Source: Phoronis australis (taxonomy: Eukaryota > Phoronida > Phoronidae). Taken from it: DNA of 64,000 bases. The stretch covers positions 498,489-562,488 of the forward strand of contig NMRA01000164.1 of assembly GCA_002633005.1 (NCBI GenBank). The letters run 5' to 3'. This document shows positions 24,401-33,500 of this stretch, piece by piece. The position numbers and the translations under genes were made by a program. The notes beneath the pieces are model-generated. The model searched no databases and was not told where the DNA came from. It worked only from the letters and a program-made list of their open reading frames with translations. The stretch's first letter is position 1. Every line of letters starts with the position of its first letter.

Positions 24401-27281
24401 GGTTCATCATTCACTTCCATGGAGCAAACCTGAATAAATGACGAAGACTGTGTTCAATAGTGAGTCGGTCATTGTCGTTGTTCAATGAAAGTGAACACTG
24501 AATCAAGAAGTGAGCCTTTTGCTGTAACCTTCGTATCACTTTCTGCTGTTCCGGGGATAGTAAAAAAATGCCAGAGAAATAGTAATTACCTCTGAAAATA
24601 TATTTCTAAGTTCACCAGGAATCTGCATTATTTTATACTCACTGTAACATCTGTATAGAATGATTTGTGCTATTATTATTAAATTTGATTAATAACCTTA
24701 CTGTATTTTAACAGTGCATTCTAGAGATTATGTTCTGTTCATGAGACCATGCAAATTTTTCAAATTGTTCGTTTTTTCAAGAATTGTTAAAATATATGAA
24801 CTGGTCATATTTATTACATTGAATTCTTGAATTGGAGTTTGCCAAGTAAAGACTTGTGGTGTGACCCCGTATGAAGCTGTCTCTACTGGTAGAATTCTGA
24901 GACAAGAAGGTGCAAAAAGTGTGAATGTTTGCCATCAATTTAGGGTGAGTGAACTTGCTAACAACTGACCTGATTGAATGTTGCTGTGTTGTGTATTTTC
25001 AGACCAATCCTAGATTTCCATCCAATAGCAGGTTCATTTGAAGCTAACCCCCCATTTTGTGAAGAGTTGATGGAGGCCATGGTGGATCACTTTGAAGTAA
25101 GTCTACTGTACAGTGTAATCTGAAAGCATGACTAATTTTTTTCTGCCCGGTGCAAGTGTTGGAGAACTGATGATGAACCTGACACAAACATATGGTAATA
25201 TCCCTCCCCCAGTTGTTGACAAAAATTAAAATGTAAAAAATGATCTTTCATTGTTTTTTAAAAGCTCATAACAAGGTTGTGTGTGGGCACACTTACTCAA
25301 AATATTTTCTGACAGTAGTCGTGGTATAGAAGTTAAATGCAATAGTGCATTTATTTGGTGCCACTTATCTTATAAAAAAAGGGAAAAATTGAATTTCACT
25401 TGTGCACCCTGTTTTGGCAAGATTTTACCACAATTAATTTATGTTCAGAAAAATATGCAAAATGAGTGTAATGCTGTGTATGGATTTGGTTGCTCGTAGT
25501 TGACTTGGTATTGTATTTAATGACGATGCTTCTATTTTGTGAGTTTTAAAATAGACAGATGTTTTTCAAAAATGTGGAGGATTTATTGGAGTCAGAGAAA
25601 ACTGATTCTGGAAAACTTGACGTAGCGATTACAATATCTAGGAAAAATGCTTAGCTACTGCCAGACTGCAAATTAAATATATGATCAAAGCAGAAGCAGG
25701 TAGTAAATAAAATAGCCCGTAGTACTAATTGATGCATTTACGTGATACGCTAAAACAATTAGTCATGTTAAATGTAAATTAAAAGAGCTTTTCACTGCTG
25801 TTTAACTGTCAGTGTGTAATTCTTAACCGAAGCATTTTGGGGTTTAAAAACCTTACTACATTCATTCAATCTTGAATTGTTGCCAAATGAGATGGCTACT
25901 CAAGTCGCAGGGATTTGTACATGAGCCAGTTTTTAATTTGGAATATCAGGGTTGGTCAACGTCAATGAATTTTGAAGTGTTCTTTTAGTCACTGATTGTT
26001 TTGATGTTCTTGTTAGTAATGGTAGTAGAATCATGGTAAGAAATAGTGTGAAATCAATTTTATGAGAGTAAAACGCCTAATCTGATTTTAGATTTTTAAC
26101 CAACTAAAGGGGGGAAAATGCAGCTGTAACTGAAGATGTTAATTATCTTGTTCAAAAACTAAACTCCAGTCATAAAGTGGCTCTTAAATTATGGTAATTA
26201 TCTCATAAATCGTCTGGTTTTCAGAGTTTGCTGTCCGAGACTGAAGAACCTCTGTCTTTCATTGTATTTATTCCCGAGTGGCGTGATCCGCCAACCGAAG
26301 CCCACGTCAGACTAGAATCAAGCAGGTTCAAGAAAAAACAGATCGTCATACCTGCTTTTGACCATGAATATCGACATGGATTTCAGCATCTCTGTTCAAA
26401 GTATGTAATACGACAGATTGTCAGTCAACATAACTTGTTGTAATTACCCAGCTGAGCTCAAATTTGAGCATATTTATGCCACAGTGATGCAACTGCATCA
26501 TGACAGTGCCCAAAGTTCATAATACAATCCAGCCTCTTTAATAGAGCGCACGCTCGCTTCGATTCCAATATGGCGTCTGCATAATTTGTCAGCAAATCAG
26601 TGTATGAACATTCATTTTCATTGGGATCAAGTTATTGCAATGCAGTCTTATCAGTCGTTGATTAGTCTATAGAATAAAACCACACGTGTTACCATTTCAA
26701 AGGTGACAGAAAAAAGAATGTCTCTGTTGTAATAAATATTGAACAGGCTTCACATGCATGCAGGATTATTGTAGGCCATTCAGACGGCTTGCACTCAGTA
26801 AGAAGAAAAATTCTTTTGATCGCGATTACCACATTTGAACGTTATGACAAAATACATCATTTACAGCAGTCACCTCTAATTAATTTCTGGCTACATCCCC
26901 TAAACCCCAATTCCATACCAACTAACACCAAAGCCGTGGTTCAAATTCCCTACCCGTCCCCTTTAACTCCACATAAGTCGCCTTCAAAGTACTCCATACC
27001 CAACATAGGCACTTGTACTTCATGCGGGGTCCTAAATTGATGAGATTTTATCAGTGCATCCCAACTTACACTTGTTTGTATCTACATCAGTCTTCTCTGG
27101 CATCAATACCAATAAATCTTGCTTGTTTTTCCTGAGCAGAAGCGAACTGAGCATCAAGTCTAGCCATGGCACACTGGTAATTTTCCTACAAAACGAAGCT
27201 GGCTTTCACAAGTGGGGACCAACGCCAGAGCGAGTGAAGGAACTTATGTTAGCTTATCAGGCGAAGAAAGTTGTGGAATAA
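9414..27281 (+). CDS. PCIF1: PCIF1 (CAPAM), cap-specific m6Am methyltransferase
   Basis: PCIF1 binds the phosphorylated RNA polymerase II tail through its WW domain and N6-methylates 2'-O-methyladenosine next to the mRNA cap. Thirteen coding exons join in frame to 652 residues (human 704): 9414-9488, 11512-11688, 12993-13189, 16414-16568, 18257-18488, 19077-19176, 19839-20001, 21617-21792, 22475-22561, 23021-23205, 25003-25096, 26225-26400, 27140-27281. The WW domain is at about residues 44-79 (W53, YYF, W76, P79). The C-terminal half carries [16 protein letters not shown], the catalytic NPPF at 531-534 and FIVFIPEW. The linker before IPTNSVI is shorter than in human. A second ATG at 9453 has a better Kozak context. 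Intron 7 uses a GC donor. PCIF1 is head-to-head with PPIL2 and converges on CTNNBL1. Confidence 0.97.
9651..9670. repeat. Perfect 20-bp GC palindrome
   Basis: The sequence is seven G, three C, three G, seven C, which is its own reverse complement. It sits 14 bp inside the left end of the element at 9637. Confidence 0.95.
9868..9924. other. Assembly gap, 57 N
   Basis: A run of Ns inside the transposon in PCIF1 intron 1. Any ORF crossing it is meaningless. Confidence 0.99.
10106..10170 (+). repeat. tRNA-like stretch (SINE head or transposon cargo)
   Basis: It contains a box-A-like GGTGTAGTGGTAACG and a box-B-like GAGTTCGAGTC about 28 bp apart. No convincing acceptor stem closes, so I do not call a tRNA gene. 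Confidence 0.4.
11512..11688 (+). CDS. PCIF1: PCIF1 coding exon 2 (WW domain)
   Basis: It encodes [20 protein letters not shown] then [20 protein letters not shown] and [14 protein letters not shown], a complete WW domain. The acceptor is CTTGTAG and the donor CAG|GTAAGT. Phase 0 at both ends. Confidence 0.97.
12065..12200. repeat. 20-bp minisatellite in PCIF1 intron 2
   Basis: About six copies of a unit like CAAGCTTGAATAATGTTGAC, with scattered substitutions. Each carries a HindIII-like AAGCTT palindrome. Confidence 0.92.
12993..13189 (+). CDS. PCIF1: PCIF1 coding exon 3 (linker)
   Basis: It encodes [20 protein letters not shown] and a Ser/Pro-rich linker with basic patches ([13 protein letters not shown]) that could serve nuclear import. 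The acceptor is CCTTTCAG and the donor ATAGG|GTGAGT, leaving phase 2. Confidence 0.9.
15470..15975 (-). mobile_element. Dispersed element with terminal palindrome, copy 1
   Basis: In reverse orientation this matches 50875-51310. Shared blocks include GGTAACCTACTTTAG, the CCTCTGACATAGAA-type block and AAATCCACGAGGGCTCTAGA. One end forms a long hairpin: AGTCGTTATCCCCCGTTATC at 15519 pairs with GATAAGGGGGATAACGACTG near 15615. No ORF is recognised. Confidence 0.7.
16190..16270 (+). repeat. tRNA-derived SINE-like stretch
   Basis: Box A is TGGTGTAGTGGTATAGTC and box B is GGGTTCGAAAC, with spacing near that of a tRNA. The T-arm is imperfect and there is no clear acceptor stem, so a tRNA-derived SINE is more likely than a functional tRNA. 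Confidence 0.5.
16414..16568 (+). CDS. PCIF1: PCIF1 coding exon 4
   Basis: It encodes [20 protein letters not shown] then [20 protein letters not shown] and [11 protein letters not shown], matching the human segment DIQTNAVI..LPPHPEVELLRSQ. The acceptor is TTTTCTAG|G and the donor GAAG|GTAGGT. Confidence 0.95.
16569..18256. other. PCIF1 intron 4
   Basis: No coding exon or clear repeat was recognised. The stretch 17610-17990 has weakly related ends (TGTGGAC blocks) that could be an old MITE, but I could not align them convincingly. Confidence 0.5.
18257..18488 (+). CDS. PCIF1: PCIF1 coding exon 5
   Basis: It encodes [20 protein letters not shown] through [12 protein letters not shown] to [12 protein letters not shown]. 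The acceptor is TTTTACAG and the donor CCAG|GTAACT. It belongs to the conserved helical region N-terminal to the methyltransferase core. Confidence 0.96.
19077..19176 (+). CDS. PCIF1: PCIF1 coding exon 6
   Basis: It encodes [20 protein letters not shown] then [13 protein letters not shown]. The acceptor is TAATGTAG|G and the donor CTT|GTAGGT. Confidence 0.96.
19839..20001 (+). CDS. PCIF1: PCIF1 coding exon 7 (GC splice donor)
   Basis: It encodes [20 protein letters not shown] then [20 protein letters not shown] and [14 protein letters not shown]. The acceptor is CATTTTAG. The exon must end in phase 1 to join exon 8 (GAG, Glu), which puts the donor at AAAG|GCGAGT, a GC-AG intron. A 28-bp minisatellite starts 16 bp downstream. 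Confidence 0.93.
20018..20183. repeat. 28-bp minisatellite beside the GC donor
   Basis: Almost six copies of a 28-bp unit beginning ATTAATATTGGCGTACTGAA, differing by single bases (TACTG/TACCG, GGCG/GACG). It starts 16 bp after the exon 7 boundary. Confidence 0.95.
20204..21074. repeat. 435-bp allelic contig overlap around a single N
   Basis: 20204-20638 and 20640-21074 are equal-length copies differing at a handful of bases, separated by one N at 20639. This is the pattern of two contig ends that overlapped but were not merged, here in PCIF1 intron 7. Confidence 0.92.
21617..21792 (+). CDS. PCIF1: PCIF1 coding exon 8
   Basis: It encodes [20 protein letters not shown], a variable stretch, and [20 protein letters not shown]. 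The acceptor is TGTTACAG and the donor TTG|GTAAGT. Confidence 0.95.
22475..22561 (+). CDS. PCIF1: PCIF1 coding exon 9
   Basis: It encodes [20 protein letters not shown] then TWCLLRRYQ. The acceptor is CTGTTACAG and the donor CAG|GTGAGT. Phase 0 at both ends. Confidence 0.96.
23021..23205 (+). CDS. PCIF1: PCIF1 coding exon 10 (core)
   Basis: It encodes [20 protein letters not shown] then [20 protein letters not shown] and [20 protein letters not shown]. This is among the best conserved parts of the family. The acceptor is TCTTCAAG and the donor CGTGG|GTAAGT. Confidence 0.97.
23581..23700. repeat. 60-bp tandem duplication in PCIF1 intron 10
   Basis: Two adjacent copies contain GTATAAGTTTTATGCTATGG and GGCCCTGGGGAATG, with minor differences. 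Confidence 0.9.
23845..24175 (+). repeat. Diverged intronic repeat, copy 1 (PCIF1 intron 10)
   Basis: It is similar to 25795-26120 in the next intron. Shared landmarks in the same order are TTCAAT.TTGAATTGT, ACTC.AGTCGCA, TCAATGTTCTTGTT, AATTTTATGAGAGTAAAA and GGGGAAAATGC. Confidence 0.75.
25003..25096 (+). CDS. PCIF1: PCIF1 coding exon 11 (NPPF catalytic motif)
   Basis: It encodes [20 protein letters not shown] then [11 protein letters not shown]. The NPPF motif (25046-25057, residues 531-534) corresponds to human 553-556, which is needed for adenine N6-methylation. Catalytic competence is therefore expected. The acceptor is TATTTTCAG and the donor GAA|GTAAGT. Confidence 0.97.
25795..26120 (+). 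repeat. Diverged intronic repeat, copy 2 (PCIF1 intron 11)
   Basis: Partner of 23845-24175, in the same orientation but more diverged than the haplotype overlaps, so it is not an assembly artefact. Either an old transposon family or an old segmental duplication would fit. Confidence 0.75.
26225..26400 (+). CDS. PCIF1: PCIF1 coding exon 12
   Basis: It encodes [20 protein letters not shown] then [20 protein letters not shown] and [18 protein letters not shown]. The acceptor is GGTTTTCAG and the donor CAAA|GTATGT. Confidence 0.97.
27140..27281 (+). CDS. PCIF1: PCIF1 coding exon 13 (last)
   Basis: It encodes [20 protein letters not shown] then [20 protein letters not shown] and AKKVVE, ending in TAA. 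The acceptor is CCTGAGCAG. The long Ser-rich human tail is absent. Confidence 0.97.
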
Positions 27282-30130
27282 AACGACCGTGGTGGCAAGT
27301 CACTGCAGACTATACTGTGTTCGTTGGAGTGTTTGTCTCTGGTCAATTTAGTGTATATATGCTAGACCAGCCATCAAAAGAGCCACAAGGAAACAGCAAA
27401 GAAGGCAATTACTGACAAAATCACACTCATGTAAGGGTGTTTCATAGAATGTGCTTTTGTTGTTTAGAATTTTGCCATTGTTTTTTTGTTTGTTTAATAA
27501 GTTAACCTCTTCAGAGCTAGTCGTTGAATTTAGTAAATTTAGTAAGTTACGCTATGGTTAGTCATGAAGTGATCTTTTCCAAAAATAACATTTTGGCTAT
27601 AGTCTTGTCAGACACAGAAGCCTTCCCAGGGCTTTTAAGCCTAAAAAATATCCAGGTCAGCATTTCCACCTGGACAAATACCCAGGTCAAATTTTCGAAA
27701 CTTGGATATTTTTGTGTTGAGAACATCTTAAGTCGGAAATGGAAATTATGGTTAAATATTGAGTATGCGGAATGGTATTATATTCGCTCAGAAACATCAT
27801 GCATAGTAGAGCTTTTTTTTTGAAGTGTCGTCCATATTCACCTTAGGCATTGACTGTAAACTCGAAAATACGTCCAAATTTAAAGTGGTTTAACATGTGC
27901 ACGAGTCATGAGGCTCTGCAAAATCTAAAGATGCAATTAAAATGAAGGTTACTGTAGATGGTTAAAGTGAGATCACTCTGGCCTCTGTTGGGCTGGGTAT
28001 TTTATCAGGACAAAATCAGATTATCTAGTTGAAATTCTTTCTCCTAGAATACTATTCCTTTGCACTAGATCTAAAGATTGGGTAGATGTTTTATTATCCC
28101 TTTTGTTTAATGGCACAAATTTGAACAAATGTTTTTCTTTATGATTAACTTGCAATTTTTGCTGCAAACTCCCAGTTTTGATTGAAGAAGGCTTAAAGTT
28201 TCTGGTTTGGTGTCTCAATGTTTGAACAGGTTGCTTACATGAACGTGGTTATGGTTCATCACCTATTTCAGTGTTCCCAGTAGTAGGAAGTAGACGTGAC
28301 ACATTGAACGTCAAGTATGAGAGAGTCTTCCTTGAGACTGTGGCAACTAGTTACATTGACCTTTTGTGCATCTTCAATAAGCATGTACTCAAGATCCTGT
28401 CCAATAAGGAGGCAATGTAATGTTATATGCCAACATTGTCTCAAACGCTACTGTAAAGTGTCAGATGATCCCTAGCCATGAAATGTTGCCTCAGTTGAGC
28501 AAGGAATAGGTTGACATCTGTGCGTTATCTCCAGGTTAGTTGATTTGATGAAAAGCATGTACTTATAGCAACTTTAATTGCAGTCCAGCTAAATTTTCCA
28601 GTGAATGTCTGCAAGTCTCGGTAGTTTTTGACCCACTGGCAACTCCCAGAACTCACTTTGCAGACAAGTTCGTTAGCTTTTCGTAAAAAGGTTTATTGGA
28701 GCACTGCCATTTCCAAGCAGGACAAGCATCAGGACATTTTTGACTAAACGGAAGAAGCCTCAATGGTGTATGCGTTCAAACCTGAAGTATTTTGCGTGTA
28801 AATATATTCAGTAAGAGTAATGTGGTTGTTAGTCTTGTTTTATTTCTTTTATTTGGTGTCTTTCTTTGTGTCGTCAGTCCTCGTGGCCTAAGGATTTTGT
28901 CGCAGGGAAATAGCCACGGAATTGTAGTGTTGACCATATCGTTACATTTCTAACCGTGTTGAGGTACATTTTTGTTTATGTAATGTAGTGTAGCTATTAT
29001 TTTCTCATTTTAGATCAAGTTGTCTCGTTTATTTATCTTCGTATTGGCAAAGTGTGTTAGCACTGGGGGTTGATGAAATACTTTTTACTGCGATTATTAT
29101 AGAGGATTGATTTACATAGTAAGTTATAATCTTTTGTAGTTTTTCCTGTTTTATCACCATATAACCATGAAGACTTCCTTGTTATTTTAATGGTCGTTAC
29201 AATTTCATTTAAAAGACTTCTATGTTGGTCATCCAATGTGACTGTTCTATATTGGTTCGGACAGAAGTGGCATACAGGATTACGTTCTCACCGAAAGGTT
29301 TTCCAGTGAAAGCTAGTTGGATTGTACTAAACCATTGTAAACATAAAATACAATGACAGAAACAAAAGGAACAAATTATGCGTATAAGTTAATGCATCAG
29401 TTGGAGTAACATTCTGCATTATGGAAATAAAGTAACTCTTTCTGTGTTATGAGCATACAGGACTTTTCTGAAACATACATTGAAATTGTAGTTTGCATAC
29501 ATTTCAGTTGGCCAGGAACTTGTGAAATGTGCTGAAGGAGTGACTGTTGTGAAACTGGCATGTTGTTTAGTGATTCCAATGTATCCTGAAACTTCTATAA
29601 AATGGGTTCCAGTACCACATAAATTTTTTAATTTGATGTTTCCACTGTAGGTGTGCTTTGACTGCTGTTTAACAAATGAACGTGTGGTTGCAGGAATGCT
29701 TTCACAACTTGGCCAAGAACGTAGTCGCAATCAATACCTGCCAACCTGCAGTTGGCTGCATAATTCAACCACTTTGCAGGGATGTTTATACTCGTGCTTT
29801 TAAGTCATTTATGTATATAATTGTAATTGTAAATATTTACAAATTTTGTTACCATAGATCATGCTGTTGTGAATTTTAAGTAGCAGGTGTTCATTGAGAA
29901 CAATCATGGGCTATGTGTTTGTTCCCGAGGTATTGCATTAAAATGGCAGTTTTATTTAGAATGACCTACGACAATAGCTCACACTCTTTCACTAGCTAGG
30001 TAAGACATCTATGCTTTCTCATTAAATCCATTAAGGTGCTTGTTTTTTACCTTGATAATGATGTAGTTGTTGGGATTATTTTGCGACTGTTTCATCATTG
30101 TGAAATATACAAGGTCAGAATCCAACATGT
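27282..30130. other. Convergent intergenic region and PCIF1 3' UTR
   Basis: No coding exon was recognised. An AATAAA at 29426-29431 is a possible PCIF1 polyadenylation signal, which would imply a 3' UTR of about 2.1 kb. Other ORFs here lack recognisable content. Confidence 0.5.
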
Positions 30131-30136
30131 TTTATT
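30131..30136 (-). terminator. CTNNBL1 polyadenylation signal candidate
   Basis: TTTATT on the plus strand reads AATAAA on the minus strand, about 365 bases after the CTNNBL1 stop codon. A second AATAAA lies at 30141-30146. Confidence 0.6.
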
Positions 30137-30499
30137 GAAATTTATTTAAAAATTGATGAATGAACACGAACAGACTGCACATGGATATCCTTTGTCTTCC
30201 AGATGAGCACATCTACACGACACACTCTACAACTCTAAAAAGATGAATAGTCTTGGTTATCAAACCATTGGCTCACTTGCACATTACTGTTGATTGCATG
30301 AAGACCAGACAGGTTTCAATTCACACGCCATGACCAATATCACTTTTTAGGGCTGGAAAAGACTAATAGTTACAACAGGTAAATGGATTCCCGTCTGCTA
30401 CTCTTCAGCATCACCCTCCAATAAACTGTTCATTTGGTAGTGTAGAAAGTAACAATGCCCAAGTCTGCGCTCCAATTTTGACAAGTTCACTCCTTCACC

Positions 30500-30588
30500 T
30501 CAAAAGTTGTCTAACAGAGACAGAATCCTGTTCTGCTCTTCTTCCCTAGTCTTCTCATCTTTAGAGTCACCGATGTTGCCTGCGTACT
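30500..30588 (-). CDS. CTNNBL1: CTNNBL1 coding exon 15 (last)
   Basis: It encodes EYAGNIGDSKDEKTREEEQN then RILSLLDNF and a TGA stop, mirroring the human C terminus ILGLLENF. The acceptor is CACATTTCAG. Confidence 0.97.
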
Positions 30589-33500
30589 CTGAAATGTGTA
30601 AATCCAAAGTGCTCATAACCTAGGAAAACCTGCGCCCTACTGGTGCCAGAACTTGAATGCAAAATCCATAAAACGTGAATAATGTGCATAAAATACAATT
30701 AAGAACCTTAAGGAAACTGCTTGGAAATTTCTCCTGATGTTGCTTTCTACAACAGTTTGAATTAATGACATTAAAAGTTCCCCCTGGATCAACGATGAAA
30801 TCCTTCATCTAATAAATTGTCAAGTTTCTGCATTCTCTACACAAAGGCAACATTCGCAGAAAAAGTAGGTTAATTGTCGTCCTGTTTAATACAATATAGC
30901 GGACAAGTGAAATTTTACTTCCACTAATTTCATGACATTTGTAAAGATTAAACAAATTCGAATCTGTCTTAGTTTAGACATTTGAAAAATATCACTCAAT
31001 CACACTGCTCTTCCTACCTCCCAAAAGAGGAGAGTGGGAACTAATGACGGACTGGTTTTGAGTAAAAAAATTAAAAGTACACAGTCAGGCTTTCTTGTTT
31101 CAGAAAATGCACACTTTTACTGGATTTAAATTCTACAGTACCTAGATGTTTGCCATAATGCAGCCTTGTCAATAACGTTACATGTGACGTTAGAATGTTA
31201 CAAACCTCTCATTATACTCCTTATTGCTTTCACAGATCCACCACGCATGTTGAGAATTTGGAATACCCGTTGCTTGATCTAAAAAAAACATGCAGTACAC
31301 CATAAATGAATAGCATTCGATTGGCACCCGACTTTCATTTGAAATTACAGAAAAAAAATGTCTATTAAGAACCACCATGTGAGATTAAAATCAGCACAAA
31401 ATGACCACAATGGCCACCATACTCACATTAATACCATGCAGGCTTATTACCAGCTTTTAATTTATTAATTCAACAACTAACAAGCTGAAGATTTATTAAC
31501 GGATCATCACAAACAACCATGACCAATAGCCCTATCAACTGAAAACCCTACACATGAAGGACATGTCATTGTGAGAAGAGTAAATGCTAACAAGTTATAG
31601 GAGTTATTGGTATAGGTTGGACAAGAAATGACGAGGAAAGTTCTGGAAGTTCTCACTGTTTAGTCAATACCCCCCAACTCCGGCACAAGAGGCAAACACG
31701 TGAGAGCAAATGGAGACCTGAACAATCTATCCCTAAGGTTTATTTATTGTTAAACTTGTTTCTACTAAAATATTTCAATAAACTATTTTCATTACTGATC
31801 TATTCATATTACAACTTCAAGTAAAAATTTGTTTCCTAACATTAATCTTTCAATGACTAGGTTCATTACTGATAAAGTCATGTCAAGACTGAGGATAAAA
31901 TGATTTTTTTAATGTTTATAGTACAAAAAATATTACCGTAAACTCGCGGGTTAACGTCCATGTCCGGGTAATTGCCCACTTCCGAGTTATGTCAAATTTC
32001 GATGTAAGTGCCCACTGTTCATCCCCCCCTTTGCGCAGTTCCTCTTAAGCACTCACCTCTCAAGTAATCGCCCATCTCAACTTACGGCTAACAGAGCTTG
32101 ACTTTGAACTCGTCTTTTTGTTCGCAGCTTCGCCTCAGCCATGTAATCGCGGGTAATCACCCACTCCCGACTTTCACCAATTTTCGATATAACCGCCCAC
32201 TGCTCAGGTAATCGTCCACCCCCCAGTTTTAGGGTTTCCCAATTTAAGCGTTCAGGGTATTAACCTGCCAGTTTATGGTATGTAAAATAGTTCAGAAGTT
32301 AAATCTAGAAAACGCCAAGAAAATGGATTTGTGTTTAATGGGAAGTCACAATTTGTCACATCTCAAAATTTTCAAAATGTCACAGTGAAGTCTCAGTTGT
32401 CACAGTTTTTTAGTGCTTTTTGTCTATATAAGTCACATCATTTTTGTCACATATGAGACACAATTTTATTATACTTTTCAGTGATAACCATGAATTCTGA
32501 AATTTTACAGTTTGTGAAAAAAGGAACATCTACTTCGATGCACTAACAGCTTACTTAGCGCAGCAAATTTCTCACAATTTGTCACAGAATAAAAAATGTC
32601 ACAGAATTTCAGGCAAGCAAGCTTCGTCACAGAATCCCACCATGTGACAGGGAATGCATAGTTTCCATTATATCTGGGCGTAAGAATGAACACTGCATAA
32701 GAATGTGGATGTTAAACTGTTTCTATTTAACGGTAAATAAAAAAGAAGTCCTCACCGTGTCTATACCACAGGCACAGACCTCCAGCATGACGTAATCTAC
32801 CAACTGCAATGTAAAGAGACCAGCGTCGAGCCGTCTTAAGTAAAACTCATCTTCCTTTTCTTCGTCCAATTCCCCGCCATAGTACTTTATCTCCTAGGGA
32901 TACAGTTACCGTGGTAATTAGATGAAGACCATTAATCCAGCTTAACTGACTTGCCAGGAACACTGACCAAATTACATGGGCGCACCCGAAGGGGGGGGCT
33001 CGGGGGGCTCAAATGAGCCCTCAATTTGACGAATTGGGCAAAAAGGTCTGCCTCAGCGAAACAAAAAGTCTGAGTAAATGAGATAAAAGTCCACAAACTC
33101 CACAGGAAGTCGGGCGCGGATGCACAATTCGTGGGCCTGAACCTAGTGGCCCCGTTTTTTTTGGTCCTCGCCGATTTCTTTTAGTAAAAGGTAAGCATAC
33201 CGAAAAATTCGAGCCCCCTATATTTAAGGCTGGGTGCGCGCATGAATTACTGTTTGCCTTCAGTTGTGAGTAGCACAAAACACGTTCATGTCACTTGCAT
33301 TTCATTACAAGGTTTTGCTATTTTAAGCGCTGTTTAAGCTATATTAAGTATTAACTTAAAACAAGTTAAGCTACAAATACTAATAGATACCAACAAAGGC
33401 ACTGCAAAGACAATGTTTGAACAGTGATATTCAGTATATCTGCGCTCTGTTGTGATACTTTTACAAGAAAAATACAAAACAGTTTTTGTGGTACCATTCT

